A DNA stretch of 64,000 nt from Kibdelosporangium persicum (GTDB taxonomy: Bacteria > Actinomycetota > Actinomycetes > Mycobacteriales > Pseudonocardiaceae), in assembly GCF_013280595.1 (NCBI RefSeq), contig NZ_JAAATY010000007.1:248001-312000 (forward strand), in the 5' to 3' direction. Shown here one piece after another: positions 1 through 8,613 of the stretch. The notes beneath the pieces were generated by a model. The model saw only the letters and a list, made by a program, of their open reading frames with translations. It did no database searches and was not told the origin of the DNA. The position numbers and the translations under genes were made by a program. Within the stretch, counting starts at the first letter, position 1. Each line of letters opens with the position of its first letter.

Positions 1-2
1 TC

Positions 3-1211
3 GCCAGGCGACGTGCGACACCCGTCACTACGTCGTTGTTGCGGGTTCAGGCCATCTTGTCCTGCGAGCCCGAGGTCGCCCGGGTGATCGTGCACGAGCT
101 GGAGGCAGCGGGCTACGCGGAGCAGAGCGAGGGCCGGGCAATCCGCGTCTCGCCGACGCCGCACGGTGGTGACGTCACGAAGTTCCTGAACTTGCTCCAG
201 GCTGTCGCGGGTGAGGCTGCGCAGAAGGCCCGGCTGGTGAGGGATCGCGACCGCTGGTGGTCTCGCGGTACTCCCGCCCGGGAAGTGATGCCCCTGCCGG
301 ATGAGGTGAGTGGCTGGCTAGCCACGCACGGCCTTGCGGCGCAGACCATGGTGGCTGTCGCGTCAGAGCATGGCTGGTACGACGTAGTCCGCCCGTTTGC
401 ACAGGATCTGGTGGACCTCTGGTGCGCGACCAGACAGTTCGGACACGCGCTGGATGCTCTTAATGCCGCGCTGGATGCGGAAACCCATGTCCGGCAGTCG
501 CGCATCGCCGAACTGCAAATGATCCGTGCCAGGCTCCTGGATGCTGCAGGCGGCCGGTATGACGAAGCGCTGCGCGCTGCGTTGTCGGCAGTGGTGTCCG
601 CCTGGGAAACGGGAAGCACGGAGCTGGTGGCCTCGGCCTACCAGGCTCGGGCCGAGGTCTATCAGCACGGCGGCCATTCCACACTGGCACTGTACGACTA
701 CGGACGCGTCGAGGCCCTGGCGAGGCGAGCCGTGCAGGATGCGCCGTTGGGAGATACGTCTGTCGTCGCAATAGATCCTGTGTTCGCGGCCGCGCGTTTT
801 GACGACGCGATGCGCCGCTTGGAAGAGGCTGCCGTCGATCTCGCCGTCGCGCCTGACACGCAGGGCTTTGCCAACGTGCTGTCTTTGCTCGCGGACACCC
901 TTGCGGCGACTGGTGAAGCGGACCCCGCAGGGATTCGGATCGCGCGCTTCGTGAAGAAAGCCACGACGACGTTGCCAGATGCCGAAGCAGCCGCCATCGC
1001 GATCACCGTTGGCCACTCGGCAGAACAAGCAGGCCACGTCAAGCTCGCTCGCACCTGCTACGGACTTGCGGCCATCCATTACACGGGCGCGGGCCAGCCC
1101 CACGAGGCCGCCGCGGCCCGCGAACGGCTCGTCGCGCTCGATCAGGCCGACAGCGCTGCATCGACCAGTTCCGCTGCAGACGGGAAGGCCGATGTTGACG
1201 AGCAGGCGTGA
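3..1211 (+). CDS. Partial TPR-type regulator, C-terminal part
   Basis: The frame is open from the left edge, so the true start probably lies outside the window; a TTG at 36 is the first possible start inside it. The first 50 residues look like a winged-helix segment (AILSCEPEVARVIVHELEAAG). The rest is a long array of alanine-rich helices of TPR type, including NALNAALDAE-like and ARTCYGLAAIHY-like repeats, ending in a low-complexity acidic tail. This resembles the C-terminal half of actinobacterial NB-ARC/TPR transcription factors. No ATPase motif is visible in the part present. It stands alone, and the next gene is 230 bases downstream. Confidence 0.55.
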   Translation, partial: ARRRATPVTTSLLRVQAILSCEPEVARVIVHELEAAGYAEQSEGRAIRVSPTPHGGDVTKFLNLLQAVAGEAAQKARLVRDRDRWWSRGTPAREVMPLPDEVSGWLATHGLAAQTMVAVASEHGWYDVVRPFAQDLVDLWCATRQFGHALDALNAALDAETHVRQSRIAELQMIRARLLDAAGGRYDEALRAALSAVVSAWETGSTELVASAYQARAEVYQHGGHSTLALYDYGRVEALARRAVQDAPLGDTSVVAIDPVFAAARFDDAMRRLEEAAVDLAVAPDTQGFANVLSLLADTLAATGEADPAGIRIARFVKKATTTLPDAEAAAIAITVGHSAEQAGHVKLARTCYGLAAIHYTGAGQPHEAAAARERLVALDQADSAASTSSAADGKADVDEQA

Positions 1212-1440
1212 CGAAGCACTCCAGGTCTGGTGTGAGCGACCTCCACGTGTGGCGGAGCTGCGGTCATCCTTACCCACCCTGTCGCACCTGATCGTTCGTC
1301 CGGCCGCGACAGACACGACGTCCTGAACCGCCGACGTCACGGAACACGGCGACTTACCGTTCTGCGCTCAGCGCGACGAACGTCCCGCATCCAATGCATT
1401 GCTAGGTAGTGCTCGAGTTAGATAGAACAATGGAGATCTA

Positions 1441-1890
1441 GTGCCCACTCTTTGCAACTTTGTGTTTCTCCGAATATCCTTTGGGCTTCTGTCCGTAGCG
1501 GCTTCTGTGGCGGCCCTTCTCGTTCTTATCTACTTCGTCTTCATTGCCACTGTCGACGCTTCCGGAGTGATGCGCTTGTTGCACATCGGATGCATCCTCC
1601 TTTTCTTGGTTGTCATCGCTATTGATGTCCTCCTTGGGCAACGAATGCGCCGTAAACCCGGTTCCCGGGGTATCGTGGCAGCGTTGAATAACTGGCGAGC
1701 ATGGACCGTGCGTCTGGTAGGCCTCCCCTTCGCGGGTGCTGCGGCGGCGAAGATGGTACAGACTGGATTCGCCTCGCCGATAAGTGCAACAGGTATTGCG
1801 GTCGTTGGCTGGATTGCGTTCGACGTCTCTACTGTCGTCGGTGCTGCAGTACAACGCAGGGCGCGTTCGCAACGAAACGTCACAACGTGA
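1441..1890 (+). CDS. Small integral membrane protein, unknown function
   Basis: A 149-residue protein starting at GTG with GGAG six bases upstream. Four hydrophobic stretches are visible: near residues 10-35, 45-63, 85-105 and 115-138. Charged loops and a basic arginine-rich tail follow. The hydrophobic pattern argues that this strand is real rather than the opposite-strand frames here. I do not recognise a family. It precedes the XRE regulator by 53 bases and is not obviously co-translated with it. Confidence 0.5.
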   Translation: MPTLCNFVFLRISFGLLSVAASVAALLVLIYFVFIATVDASGVMRLLHIGCILLFLVVIAIDVLLGQRMRRKPGSRGIVAALNNWRAWTVRLVGLPFAGAAAAKMVQTGFASPISATGIAVVGWIAFDVSTVVGAAVQRRARSQRNVTT

Positions 1891-1943
1891 TACGGGCTAG
1901 AAGCTGGTTGTCTTGACTACATTCGAGTGAAGGATCAGGAATC

Positions 1944-2765
1944 ATGCCAGGTGTTACACGGGACCTGAATTTCCACGGTCGCAAGCTGCTTCGCCTGCTC
2001 CGAAAGCTTCGCGAGGAGGCAGGGCTCACTCAGGGCGACGCTGGCGAGAAGGCGCGTATCGAGTTTAGGAAACTTAGTCGACTTGAACTGAAGCAGCTGC
2101 CCACTTACCACGAACTCGTCATATTGTTGGACGTCTACGGTGTGCCGAGCTGTGACTTCGAACCATACGTCCAGCTGTGGGAAATGGCGCGCACGCCGGC
2201 CTGGTGGGCGCCCTACAAGCTGAATGACGTCCGGTATATCCGGATGGAGAGTGAAGCCGACTCGAAAAGCGAGTTCCAACTTGGCTACATTCCCACTCTC
2301 CTGCAGACGGAGCGATATGCGCAAATGACCTTCGAGGACCATGTTAGGTTGTACGGAAAGAAGAGAATTCAGCAACTGGTAGAAGTCAGAATGCGTCAGC
2401 AAGACCGTTTGTCCGGCAAGCAGCCTCTTGTTTTGTCGGCTCTCGTGCACGAACCGGTACTCTGGCATGGCGTAGATCGTGAGCAGGTGCTTCGCCTGAT
2501 CGACATGGCGGAAATGCCGAATGTTACTCTCCGGGTCGTTCCACAACACAAGCGACAGTTGCATCCTGGCCTGGTTGGTTCCTCGGCCATCCTGACGTTT
2601 TCTGACTGTGACGAGCCCGATGTCGCCTTCGTGGAGACCATGTTGGGTATTGACGAATCGAGCGACAACATTAAGGTTTCGACCGTGAAGCGTGCCTTGG
2701 GCAGAATAGAATCTCGCGCCCTGGATCCTCGCGAGACGGTCAACCTTCTGAAACAGATGACTTAG
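1944..2765 (+). CDS. XRE-family regulator with DUF5753 tail
   Basis: This 273-residue protein has an N-terminal helix-turn-helix (about residues 12-65, LRKLREEAGLTQGDAGEKA). The long C-terminal DUF5753 domain carries the usual landmarks: an IPTLLQTERYA stretch near residue 113, RQQDRL near 155, and LRVVPQHKRQLHPG near 195. In Streptomyces-type bacteria such proteins are DNA-binding regulators of the Scr1/BldB-linked class, usually paired with a small DUF397 protein. No DUF397 gene is seen here; a DUF3558 lipoprotein gene follows after two bases. The ATG has AAGGA at good spacing. Confidence 0.85.
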   Translation: MPGVTRDLNFHGRKLLRLLRKLREEAGLTQGDAGEKARIEFRKLSRLELKQLPTYHELVILLDVYGVPSCDFEPYVQLWEMARTPAWWAPYKLNDVRYIRMESEADSKSEFQLGYIPTLLQTERYAQMTFEDHVRLYGKKRIQQLVEVRMRQQDRLSGKQPLVLSALVHEPVLWHGVDREQVLRLIDMAEMPNVTLRVVPQHKRQLHPGLVGSSAILTFSDCDEPDVAFVETMLGIDESSDNIKVSTVKRALGRIESRALDPRETVNLLKQMT

Positions 2766-2767
2766 CC

Positions 2768-3529
2768 GTGTCTCATGTGGAGGCTGGAGAGCTCCTTGCA
2801 GAAGTTGAGGGCGCCGGGGGCGAGGAAGCCGCAGAACTAGGGGACGTTCTCTTGGCGGATAGTCAGACAGCGGCACGGGACGGTCAGGCGGTACTGCGTT
2901 CAAAGCCCAAGCGGTGGGGCGCGACGGTGCTGGCGTGCCTTGCCTTGTTGGCGGGCGCGTGCACGACCGTGAGCACAGGTGCTCCTGTACCGCAGGGGGC
3001 CGCATCGAGCAGCGGCACCGCTCCGCGGCCGAGCACGACGAGTATTGGTTCAGCCGCGACTACCGGGATTAAGTCTCGCAGGCCGGAACAACTCGTCTTG
3101 GCCGATGTCCAGCCGTGTGGTCTGCTTACGGCGGGCCAGCAACAGCGGTTCGGTGTCGACCGTCCACCCCGCATCACCGACGCTCCCGCGTTGAAAGCGC
3201 CAAGCTGCAACTTTCTCTCGTTCGAGCAGGGTATCGTGATCTCCATCTCGCCGATGACGAGTTTCGGAATAGACCGATTTCAGCCGGGACAGGTGAATGG
3301 CGAGGTGCGGCCGTTGACTGTGCGCGCGTTTCCTGCGGTTGAGGTGTTCACGGAGACGTCGGAGCGGTCTGACATGTTTTGCGTTGTTGTGGTTGACGTC
3401 GCTGATGGACAAGCAGTGCATGTCAACTACAGCGAGGCCGGGGTCCGGCCGCATCTGGGCAGGAACGTCGTGTGCGACCGCGCCGCGCAGGTGGCGGATG
3501 TCGTGATAGAGAACCTTTTGGCGCGTTGA
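2768..3529 (+). CDS. DUF3558-type lipoprotein
   Basis: A secreted lipoprotein. The basic SKPKRW motif, a hydrophobic run and the lipobox LLAGAC near residue 65 show lipidation and export. After a serine/threonine/proline-rich linker comes a DUF3558-like domain with its CGLLTAGQQQRFGV start and a second cysteine in CNFLSF. The GTG start gives an unusually long N-terminus of about 48 residues before the signal peptide. A TTG near 2852 or a start just before the SKPKRW stretch may be the real one. Two bases separate it from the XRE gene, so they are probably one transcript. The function of the family is unknown. Confidence 0.7.
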   Translation: MSHVEAGELLAEVEGAGGEEAAELGDVLLADSQTAARDGQAVLRSKPKRWGATVLACLALLAGACTTVSTGAPVPQGAASSSGTAPRPSTTSIGSAATTGIKSRRPEQLVLADVQPCGLLTAGQQQRFGVDRPPRITDAPALKAPSCNFLSFEQGIVISISPMTSFGIDRFQPGQVNGEVRPLTVRAFPAVEVFTETSERSDMFCVVVVDVADGQAVHVNYSEAGVRPHLGRNVVCDRAAQVADVVIENLLAR

Positions 3530-3554
3530 AACGGTGCCTGTCTAAGGAGGAACG

Positions 3555-3911
3555 ATGGCTGGACGCAACTGGCTTGCCACGCCCTATGAGCAGATGTATG
3601 CCGATATCCAGGGTGGACCGGTATCGAGGCCACAGCCACGACAATATGATCCGCGACGGTGGGACAGAGGTGCTGTCCAACGGATACCGCTGCCCGGAGC
3701 CTGGGGCCAGCCGAGGCATCGGCGCTACTGCCAGGTTTCGGTGCCGTCGAGGTACGAGACCTCGCTCGTGGACCTCGGCGATCAGGTTTGCCCCCGCCGA
3801 ACTCGCTCGTGCACCGCGCAATCCCGCTCGCACCCAAGGCCTCCTCTGTGGAGCTTCTTCCTCTGCCCGCCGCGAGCTGCGTTGTCTGCGGTGGATCGGG
3901 GATGGTCATGA
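3555..3911 (+). CDS. Small hypothetical protein, possibly decayed
   Basis: The start is convincing: a strong ribosome site (TAAGGAGGAACG) sits just before the ATG, and the protein begins MAGRNWLATPYEQMYADIQG, a style of N-terminus seen downstream of DUF3558 lipoproteins in related bacteria. After about residue 25 the composition becomes arginine- and proline-rich with no clear fold, and all three frames are open over this stretch. I suspect a frameshift near 3625 and a degraded remainder. It may be co-transcribed with the two genes before it. Confidence 0.35.
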   Translation: MAGRNWLATPYEQMYADIQGGPVSRPQPRQYDPRRWDRGAVQRIPLPGAWGQPRHRRYCQVSVPSRYETSLVDLGDQVCPRRTRSCTAQSRSHPRPPLWSFFLCPPRAALSAVDRGWS

Positions 3912-4344
3912 TCCACCGCTGTGCCGACACCAGTGCCTCTCGACGAAGCGTGATCACGTCACAGGCGTTGATGGGAGGAGAACGCGCGCTGAACTCATCG
4001 TCCGATCGGCCATCGCGACGTGCTGTGGGGCACATCGGTCACACGCAGTAATCTGGCGGTGCCGTCATTTGAGATTAGGCCCACGAACAGGGCAAGTGTA
4101 AGTGTCAGCTTCGAACGGTCAAGCCTCCTCCGCTACTCTGAGCCAAATTGGAACTGCTGTTCCGAAGCGGCGTCGATCCACTGTCAGTGGCCATTTACGT
4201 GCAAATCATCACCTATCGGCGGATTATTCTTTTGCCCTGCCAAGGCGTACTGTGATCGTCCGGATTCGATCAGCCAAATACATGCGCATCACTACCCGCT
4301 ATCGGTGGGCGTGATTGTCGCATGGTTTCGAAAGGCGCTCCATC
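3912..4344. other. Stretch without a supportable gene
   Basis: Several short frames are open, but none has a convincing start, fold or codon pattern. A promoter for the gene at 4345 probably lies in the last 100 bases, which are less GC-rich than the surroundings. Confidence 0.4.
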
Positions 4345-4527
4345 ATGGCTCGTACGCTAAGGATGCTCACGATATCCATGCCCGATAGCGAGGTATTTCA
4401 GCTATACGACTTTCTTGCTGGCCCACTGGAAGGTCGACGACCCCGTCTCCAGCATGGGCGTCGGGTCAACATCGTGGCGCGGCTGCACCAGGTGTTGCAC
4501 GAGGCGAACCTCCGGGGCCAGTTGTGA
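4345..4527 (+). CDS. Small protein coupled to a TSUP exporter
   Basis: A 60-residue protein (MARTLRMLTISMPDSEVFQL) with GAAAGG about ten bases before the ATG. Its stop overlaps the GTG start of the TSUP gene in a GTGA arrangement, so the two are probably translated together. It has no signal peptide or membrane helix and no recognised domain. The start at 4345 is preferred over an in-frame GTG at 4315 because of the ribosome site. Confidence 0.5.
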   Translation: MARTLRMLTISMPDSEVFQLYDFLAGPLEGRRPRLQHGRRVNIVARLHQVLHEANLRGQL

Positions 4528-5282
4528 CTGTCGGGATGCTGGCACTGATGGTCGTGATCGGCCTGGCCGCCGGGGTGCTGAACTATGCCGCCGCGTCCGG
4601 AAGCCTGTTGCCATTCCTGGTGATGTCGTGGCTGGGAGTGCCCATGCTGGTCGCTAACGCCACGACATTGGCGGCAACTCCCTTGAGTTTCGTACGCGCA
4701 TTCTGGGAAATCAAACGCGTTCCCCAGGTGATGGCAGTCCCACTTATATTCGCCGCCGCGGCCAGCGCGTTCGGCGCTTTCCTTGTCGCAAAGGTGGTGA
4801 CGGCGGAGTTCTTTCGTGACGCCGTTCCCTACGTACTCATCGTCTGCGTGGCCGTATTGCTGACCTTCCGCAAGACCAAAGCACGCATCGACACGAACTC
4901 GTGGCGCGGCCGGTTCTCGCCTGCTGCAACCCGAGTCCTCTTGACGAGCGGCTTCAGCGTCACATCTGTGTACGCCGGAGCGTTCGGCGGCTCGGTCGGG
5001 GTGATGACACTCACCGTGTTCGGCGTCGTGACACGGTGGCCATGGCCGACGATCAACGCCGCCAAGAACGTGCTGTGCCTGACGACAAGCCTGGTGGGCT
5101 TCGGCGTGTACGCCACGACCGACCTCGTGCTATGGCCGGTGGCGGCCGTGGTGGGCATGGCCATGGTGACGGGCAGCCTCATCGGCGAGAAGCTGCTGCA
5201 CACGCTGTCCGACAACACACTGCGGCTAATCGTGGCAGCCGCGACAACACTGGCGGCAGGTGGTCTGCTGTGGACGTCATGA
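4524..5282 (+). CDS. TSUP/TauE-SafE family membrane exporter
   Basis: A 252-residue polytopic membrane protein with about seven to eight hydrophobic helices. It shows the two-fold repeat of the TSUP family: an N-terminal GVLNYAAASGSLLPF segment and the corresponding C-terminal VYAGAFGGSVGVMTL segment. Family members export sulfite, sulfonates or other small anions; the substrate here cannot be read from the sequence. It overlaps the small gene before it (GTGA) and the XRE gene after it (ATGA), so three genes are translationally coupled. Confidence 0.8.
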   Translation: MTVGMLALMVVIGLAAGVLNYAAASGSLLPFLVMSWLGVPMLVANATTLAATPLSFVRAFWEIKRVPQVMAVPLIFAAAASAFGAFLVAKVVTAEFFRDAVPYVLIVCVAVLLTFRKTKARIDTNSWRGRFSPAATRVLLTSGFSVTSVYAGAFGGSVGVMTLTVFGVVTRWPWPTINAAKNVLCLTTSLVGFGVYATTDLVLWPVAAVVGMAMVTGSLIGEKLLHTLSDNTLRLIVAAATTLAAGGLLWTS

Positions 5283-6052
5283 CAGCTCCGGCTCACGATC
5301 TGCGGTTATCACGACCCTCCGCGCTCGCGCGTGAGTTTGGCGATCGGCTGCGCCGTCAACGCGAACGTATGCACCTCACAATGGATCAAGCAGCAGCCCA
5401 AGTTGGCTTCGATCCCGACCAAGTCACTGCCATCGAATCCGGTTACCTGCCGCCGCATGTGACCGCAAAAGTCGAGAACTACCTGTCCGCGCTTGGCTGT
5501 ACCACGCCTGAACTGCAGCGCGAACACATCACGCTACGCCAGATCCTGTTGAACCTCGGCTTCTGGCTCTGTGACAGGGAATCGTTGACCTACCACGAGA
5601 CCCATGCCACCCGATGCGTCAGCTATCACCCGTATTCCGTCCCGGACGCCGCGCGCGTGGCCGCGCAGAGCGCCAAGCGACCCCAGCAACACCGGATCTA
5701 CCTGATCGACGAGCGCGCGCTCACTGACCCTCAGCAAGATGCGGGATGGTGGATGGCCGCTCTGGCGCCCATGACCGGACTCGACTCCGTAGCCATCCGA
5801 GTAGTCCCTCATGGGCCATGGTCCTGTTCGGACACGTTCCGCATATTGGAAGGTCCCGGCCACAACGATCTCGTTCACCTTCCCAGTGGGGCTGGACATC
5901 TACTCCTCGAGGCCGAGTGCTACACGAGGCACTACCGAGACGTCGCCGCGAAGCTGCTGGCCAACGCCCACGACGCTGATCGCAGCCGGGATCTCTTGAG
6001 CGAACACTCCGACTGGACATCTCGGGCCTCGCCGACAGAAGAATCTCGATGA
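5279..6052 (+). CDS. XRE-family regulator, divergent DUF5753-like tail
   Basis: The start is the ATG overlapping the TSUP stop. The 257-residue product has a helix-turn-helix at about residues 15-65 (FGDRLRRQRERMHLTMDQAA). Its C-terminal sensing domain resembles the DUF5753 layout (DAGWWMAALAPMTG, VAIRVVPHGPWSCSDTF) but is divergent. Overlap with the exporter gene suggests it controls this operon. A Nudix-fold gene follows 67 bases later. Confidence 0.7.
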   Translation: MTAPAHDLRLSRPSALAREFGDRLRRQRERMHLTMDQAAAQVGFDPDQVTAIESGYLPPHVTAKVENYLSALGCTTPELQREHITLRQILLNLGFWLCDRESLTYHETHATRCVSYHPYSVPDAARVAAQSAKRPQQHRIYLIDERALTDPQQDAGWWMAALAPMTGLDSVAIRVVPHGPWSCSDTFRILEGPGHNDLVHLPSGAGHLLLEAECYTRHYRDVAAKLLANAHDADRSRDLLSEHSDWTSRASPTEESR

Positions 6053-6119
6053 TTCGTCCCACGACTGCGAAGCGCGTGAGAACCCCACCTCAGGCATCCT
6101 CAAAGACGGGACAGCTCGC

Positions 6120-6557
6120 ATGACGAAAACCGGCAACACCACTGGCTCGCCCCGCGTTGGGGCATATGCCCTCATTGGACGAGAGGATCGTCTCCTGGTC
6201 ATCGCACAGCCGGATCGCTCTGTTCTGCCCGGTGGCGAGGTACACGCCGATGAGCCTGTCGAGCAGGCGCTTCGCAGAATCCTGCGCTGCCAACTCGGCG
6301 GTACCATCGCTGACCTGGACTTCTGCGCCGTGATCGAACACGATGCGGCCGAGCCTGGTGGGCCACGCGCGTTCGCACTGGCTTTCCTATTCGACGTCAC
6401 GCTCACCGAACCCCACTTCGTCGGCAAGTCAGCATCACATCCAGTTCGGTGGGCTCATACACGCAACCTCGCCACGCTCGCCCCACCGACCGTCAGAAAC
6501 GATGTGATCTCAGGGCTACTGTCATCTGATCGCCCATGGCGTGGATGGAGCCCCTGA
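6120..6557 (+). CDS. Nudix-fold protein lacking catalytic glutamates
   Basis: This 145-residue protein has the beta-strand start and position of a Nudix domain (VGAYALIGREDRLLVI, then VLPGGEVHADEPVEQAL). The Nudix box normally reads G-x5-E-x7-R-E-U-x-E-E-x-G-U. Here the REUxEE core is RRILRCQ, so the metal-binding glutamates are missing. It is therefore more likely a binding or regulatory protein than a pyrophosphohydrolase. It sits downstream of the XRE and TSUP genes on the same strand and could sense a nucleotide-sugar or similar ligand for them; that is inference. Confidence 0.7.
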   Translation: MTKTGNTTGSPRVGAYALIGREDRLLVIAQPDRSVLPGGEVHADEPVEQALRRILRCQLGGTIADLDFCAVIEHDAAEPGGPRAFALAFLFDVTLTEPHFVGKSASHPVRWAHTRNLATLAPPTVRNDVISGLLSSDRPWRGWSP

Positions 6558-6703
6558 GCGTTCCTGGCGCCAAGGTGTGCCTGACCCGCTGGTCCGTTAG
6601 GGGCGGCGGACATGAACGTTTCTGGACTACACCGGCCCAAATCGGGCGGTGCGAGACGTGGCTCGACGGCACCCCGACATGCACGAAAGTGTACGTTCCT
6701 CGG

Positions 6704-7048
6704 TCAGGAGGGCCTCCAGCACTGCGACGGTGGGCCGTGCGGCGGCAGCCGCATGCCTGCCGGTACTGGCCGAGGGGAACCGTCGGCGGCAATTAGATGC
6801 TGGTGGGCGATGGTCCACACGGTGCACGGGTGTCGTCGCGGGCGTCGCCATCCCGAGCGTTCCGGGCAGCGGCCGTGCTCGTCGGGGGCGTGCAGTTCCA
6901 GCAGTGCCCGCCACGCATCTGTCAGTCGGGCGATCTCCGTTTCCGCCAGGGCGGCGCGGGACGGCTCATCACCTTTGGTGACCGATCGGTCGAGGTAGTC
7001 CAGACGTTCGGTCACCGCCGTGTTGAGGGTCGAGGTCAGGTACTTCAT
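6704..7048 (-). CDS. Small hypothetical protein, end of rSAM operon
   Basis: A 114-residue protein starting MKYLTSTLNTAVTERLDYLD. The ATG overlaps the stop of the upstream gene (ATGA), which fixes the start. The first 75 residues are predicted helical, with one WRALLELHAP stretch; the tail is basic and proline-rich with VWTIAHQHLIA. No family is recognised. It is the last gene of the minus-strand operon led by the radical SAM gene and is convergent with the Nudix-like gene. Confidence 0.55.
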   Translation of the reverse strand: MKYLTSTLNTAVTERLDYLDRSVTKGDEPSRAALAETEIARLTDAWRALLELHAPDEHGRCPERSGWRRPRRHPCTVWTIAHQHLIAADGSPRPVPAGMRLPPHGPPSQCWRPS

Positions 7049-7386
7049 CCATCGGGGGACTCCTCGTCGAACCAGGTATCCGATCGCGGGCCGGCTTGGG
7101 GTCGTGGTGCGGGCGGGGCGGGAGATCGGGACTTCGGCTTCCCCCACAGCCGGGCGTGGAGGTCGTTCGGTATCCAGTCGCGAAGCTGCAGCCCGGCGGT
7201 CATCACCTGACGGGCAGCGGCGTTGAACCGGGAGCACGGCCAGGACTCGGTGCAGCACAGGGGGCAGGCCCACGGCTCATTTTGGGGCGAGAGGTGCGCG
7301 GTCAGTTCATCGATCGCCTCGACGACGCGTGCGGTAGCGCTGTCGGCTGCGACGATGACGGCGACGACTTCGCCGATCCGGCCCAT
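7045..7386 (-). CDS. Small cysteine-rich hypothetical protein
   Basis: A 113-residue protein with a CPLCCTESWPC cluster near residues 41-51, likely a metal or zinc site. FNAAARQVMTAGLQLRDWIP follows, then a proline-rich tail. Proteins with a WPC-x-RF-x-AA pattern occur as unnamed genes in streptomycetes. The stop overlaps the next start and the preceding gene ends five bases upstream, so it is part of one operon with the aldo/keto reductase and radical SAM genes. Confidence 0.6.
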   Translation of the reverse strand: MGRIGEVVAVIVAADSATARVVEAIDELTAHLSPQNEPWACPLCCTESWPCSRFNAAARQVMTAGLQLRDWIPNDLHARLWGKPKSRSPAPPAPRPQAGPRSDTWFDEESPDG

Positions 7387-7390
7387 CGGC

Positions 7391-7576
7391 TCACGCCGCC
7401 GTGTCGGGATGGGTCGGGGTCTCGTAATGCCGCGGCCGTCGTTGCCCGGTCTGCAGGTCGGTGATCAGGTGGCTGGCTGTGGCCGAATCGTGCGACAGCG
7501 CGAGTACGCGGGAGCCGTTGGGGGCGAACAACGGGTAGTTCCCGGCTGGGATCTCGGTGTTGTGCAGGCCGCTCAT
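7391..7576 (-). CDS. 61-residue peptide in the rSAM operon
   Basis: The ATG at 7576 has a strong AGGAAGG ribosome site; an upstream TTG is less likely. The product begins MSGLHNTEIPAGNYPLF and contains serine/threonine/histidine-rich sequence without cysteines, a signal peptide or a membrane helix. It lies between the aldo/keto reductase gene (27 bases upstream) and the 113-residue gene (4 bases downstream). It could be a small accessory subunit or, more speculatively, a peptide substrate of the radical SAM enzyme. Confidence 0.6.
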   Translation of the reverse strand: MSGLHNTEIPAGNYPLFAPNGSRVLALSHDSATASHLITDLQTGQRRPRHYETPTHPDTAA

Positions 7577-7603
7577 GATCAACCTTCCTGGTTCGGGGCG
7601 GCG

Positions 7604-8494
7604 TTAGACAAGGCTGGCGGCCGGGTTGTCGTTGATGGCCAGTCCGATCGCCGTCACGTCGTCGCGGGTCAGGTCGATCTGAACTGCCATCAGGTTCTCG
7701 TGGAGGTGAGTGCTGCAACTGGTGCCAGGGATGGGCATCATTACCGGGGAGCGGTGCAACAGCCATGCCAGTGCGAGCTGGGCGGGCATTGCGTTGTACT
7801 TCGTGGCCAGTTCGTCAAGCACGCCACCGAGTTCAGCGAGCTTGCCGGTCGCGAGCGGCGCGTATGGCACGAAGGCGATCTCGGCGATCTCGCAGTGACG
7901 AAGAACCTCTTCGAACACGCGGTTGGAGACGTTGTACTTGTTCTGCACGGCAGCGATGTCGACCAGCTCGGCGGCCTTGCGAACGTGACTTATGTCCACC
8001 TTGGACAGGCCGATGTGGTGGATCTTCCCTTCGGCCTGCATGTCGGAGAGCACAGCGAGTTGGTCTTCCATCGGCACGGCAGGGTCGATGCGGTGGAGGT
8101 AGTACAGGTCGATCCGGTCGACCTGGAGCCGCCGCAGGCTTATCTCGACGCACTGGCGCAGGTACTCCGGTCGGCCGCAGGGTGCCCACTTGGCGGGGCT
8201 TTGGCGAGTGAGTCCGCCTTTGGTCGCGATGACCAGGCCGTGCGGGTAGGGGTGCAATGCCTTGCGGATGTACTTCTCCGCGGTGAACGGGCCGTAGGCG
8301 TCGGCGGTGTCGATGTGCGTCACACCCGCGTTGGCCGCGTCGCGGAGTATCTGCATGGCCTGTTCCGGATTGTTCGGAGCGCCCCAGTGACCGGGGCCGA
8401 TGATCTGCATGGAGCCGAACCGAAGGCGACGCGTAGGCGGCTCACCGATCGGGAGAACGTTCGGCGTCGAGTGCTGCTTGTCCGCGGTCACCAT
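7604..8494 (-). CDS. Aldo/keto reductase
   Basis: A 296-residue NAD(P)H-dependent oxidoreductase of the AKR superfamily, likely reducing a carbonyl compound in the cytoplasm. The catalytic tetrad is visible: Asp62 and Tyr67 (HIDTADAYG), Lys92 (ATKGG) and His134 (YYLHRID). The cofactor-binding end PIPGTSCSTHLHEN is also present. The start chosen is the ATG preceded by AAGGA; an upstream in-frame TTG at 8518 would add eight residues. It lies in the radical SAM operon 120 bases downstream of the P-loop gene, so its substrate may belong to that pathway. Confidence 0.85.
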   Translation of the reverse strand: MVTADKQHSTPNVLPIGEPPTRRLRFGSMQIIGPGHWGAPNNPEQAMQILRDAANAGVTHIDTADAYGPFTAEKYIRKALHPYPHGLVIATKGGLTRQSPAKWAPCGRPEYLRQCVEISLRRLQVDRIDLYYLHRIDPAVPMEDQLAVLSDMQAEGKIHHIGLSKVDISHVRKAAELVDIAAVQNKYNVSNRVFEEVLRHCEIAEIAFVPYAPLATGKLAELGGVLDELATKYNAMPAQLALAWLLHRSPVMMPIPGTSCSTHLHENLMAVQIDLTRDDVTAIGLAINDNPAASLV

Positions 8495-8613
8495 GAATTC
8501 CTTGTTGTGGTTGGACAAAGTAGACGACAGGCGGCATCGTCGCGAGCTGCGCCTTGGTGGACGGCGGGATCAAGGGTCGGGGCGCTTGACCCCGCCGCCG
8601 GCTTTGGGGGTGG

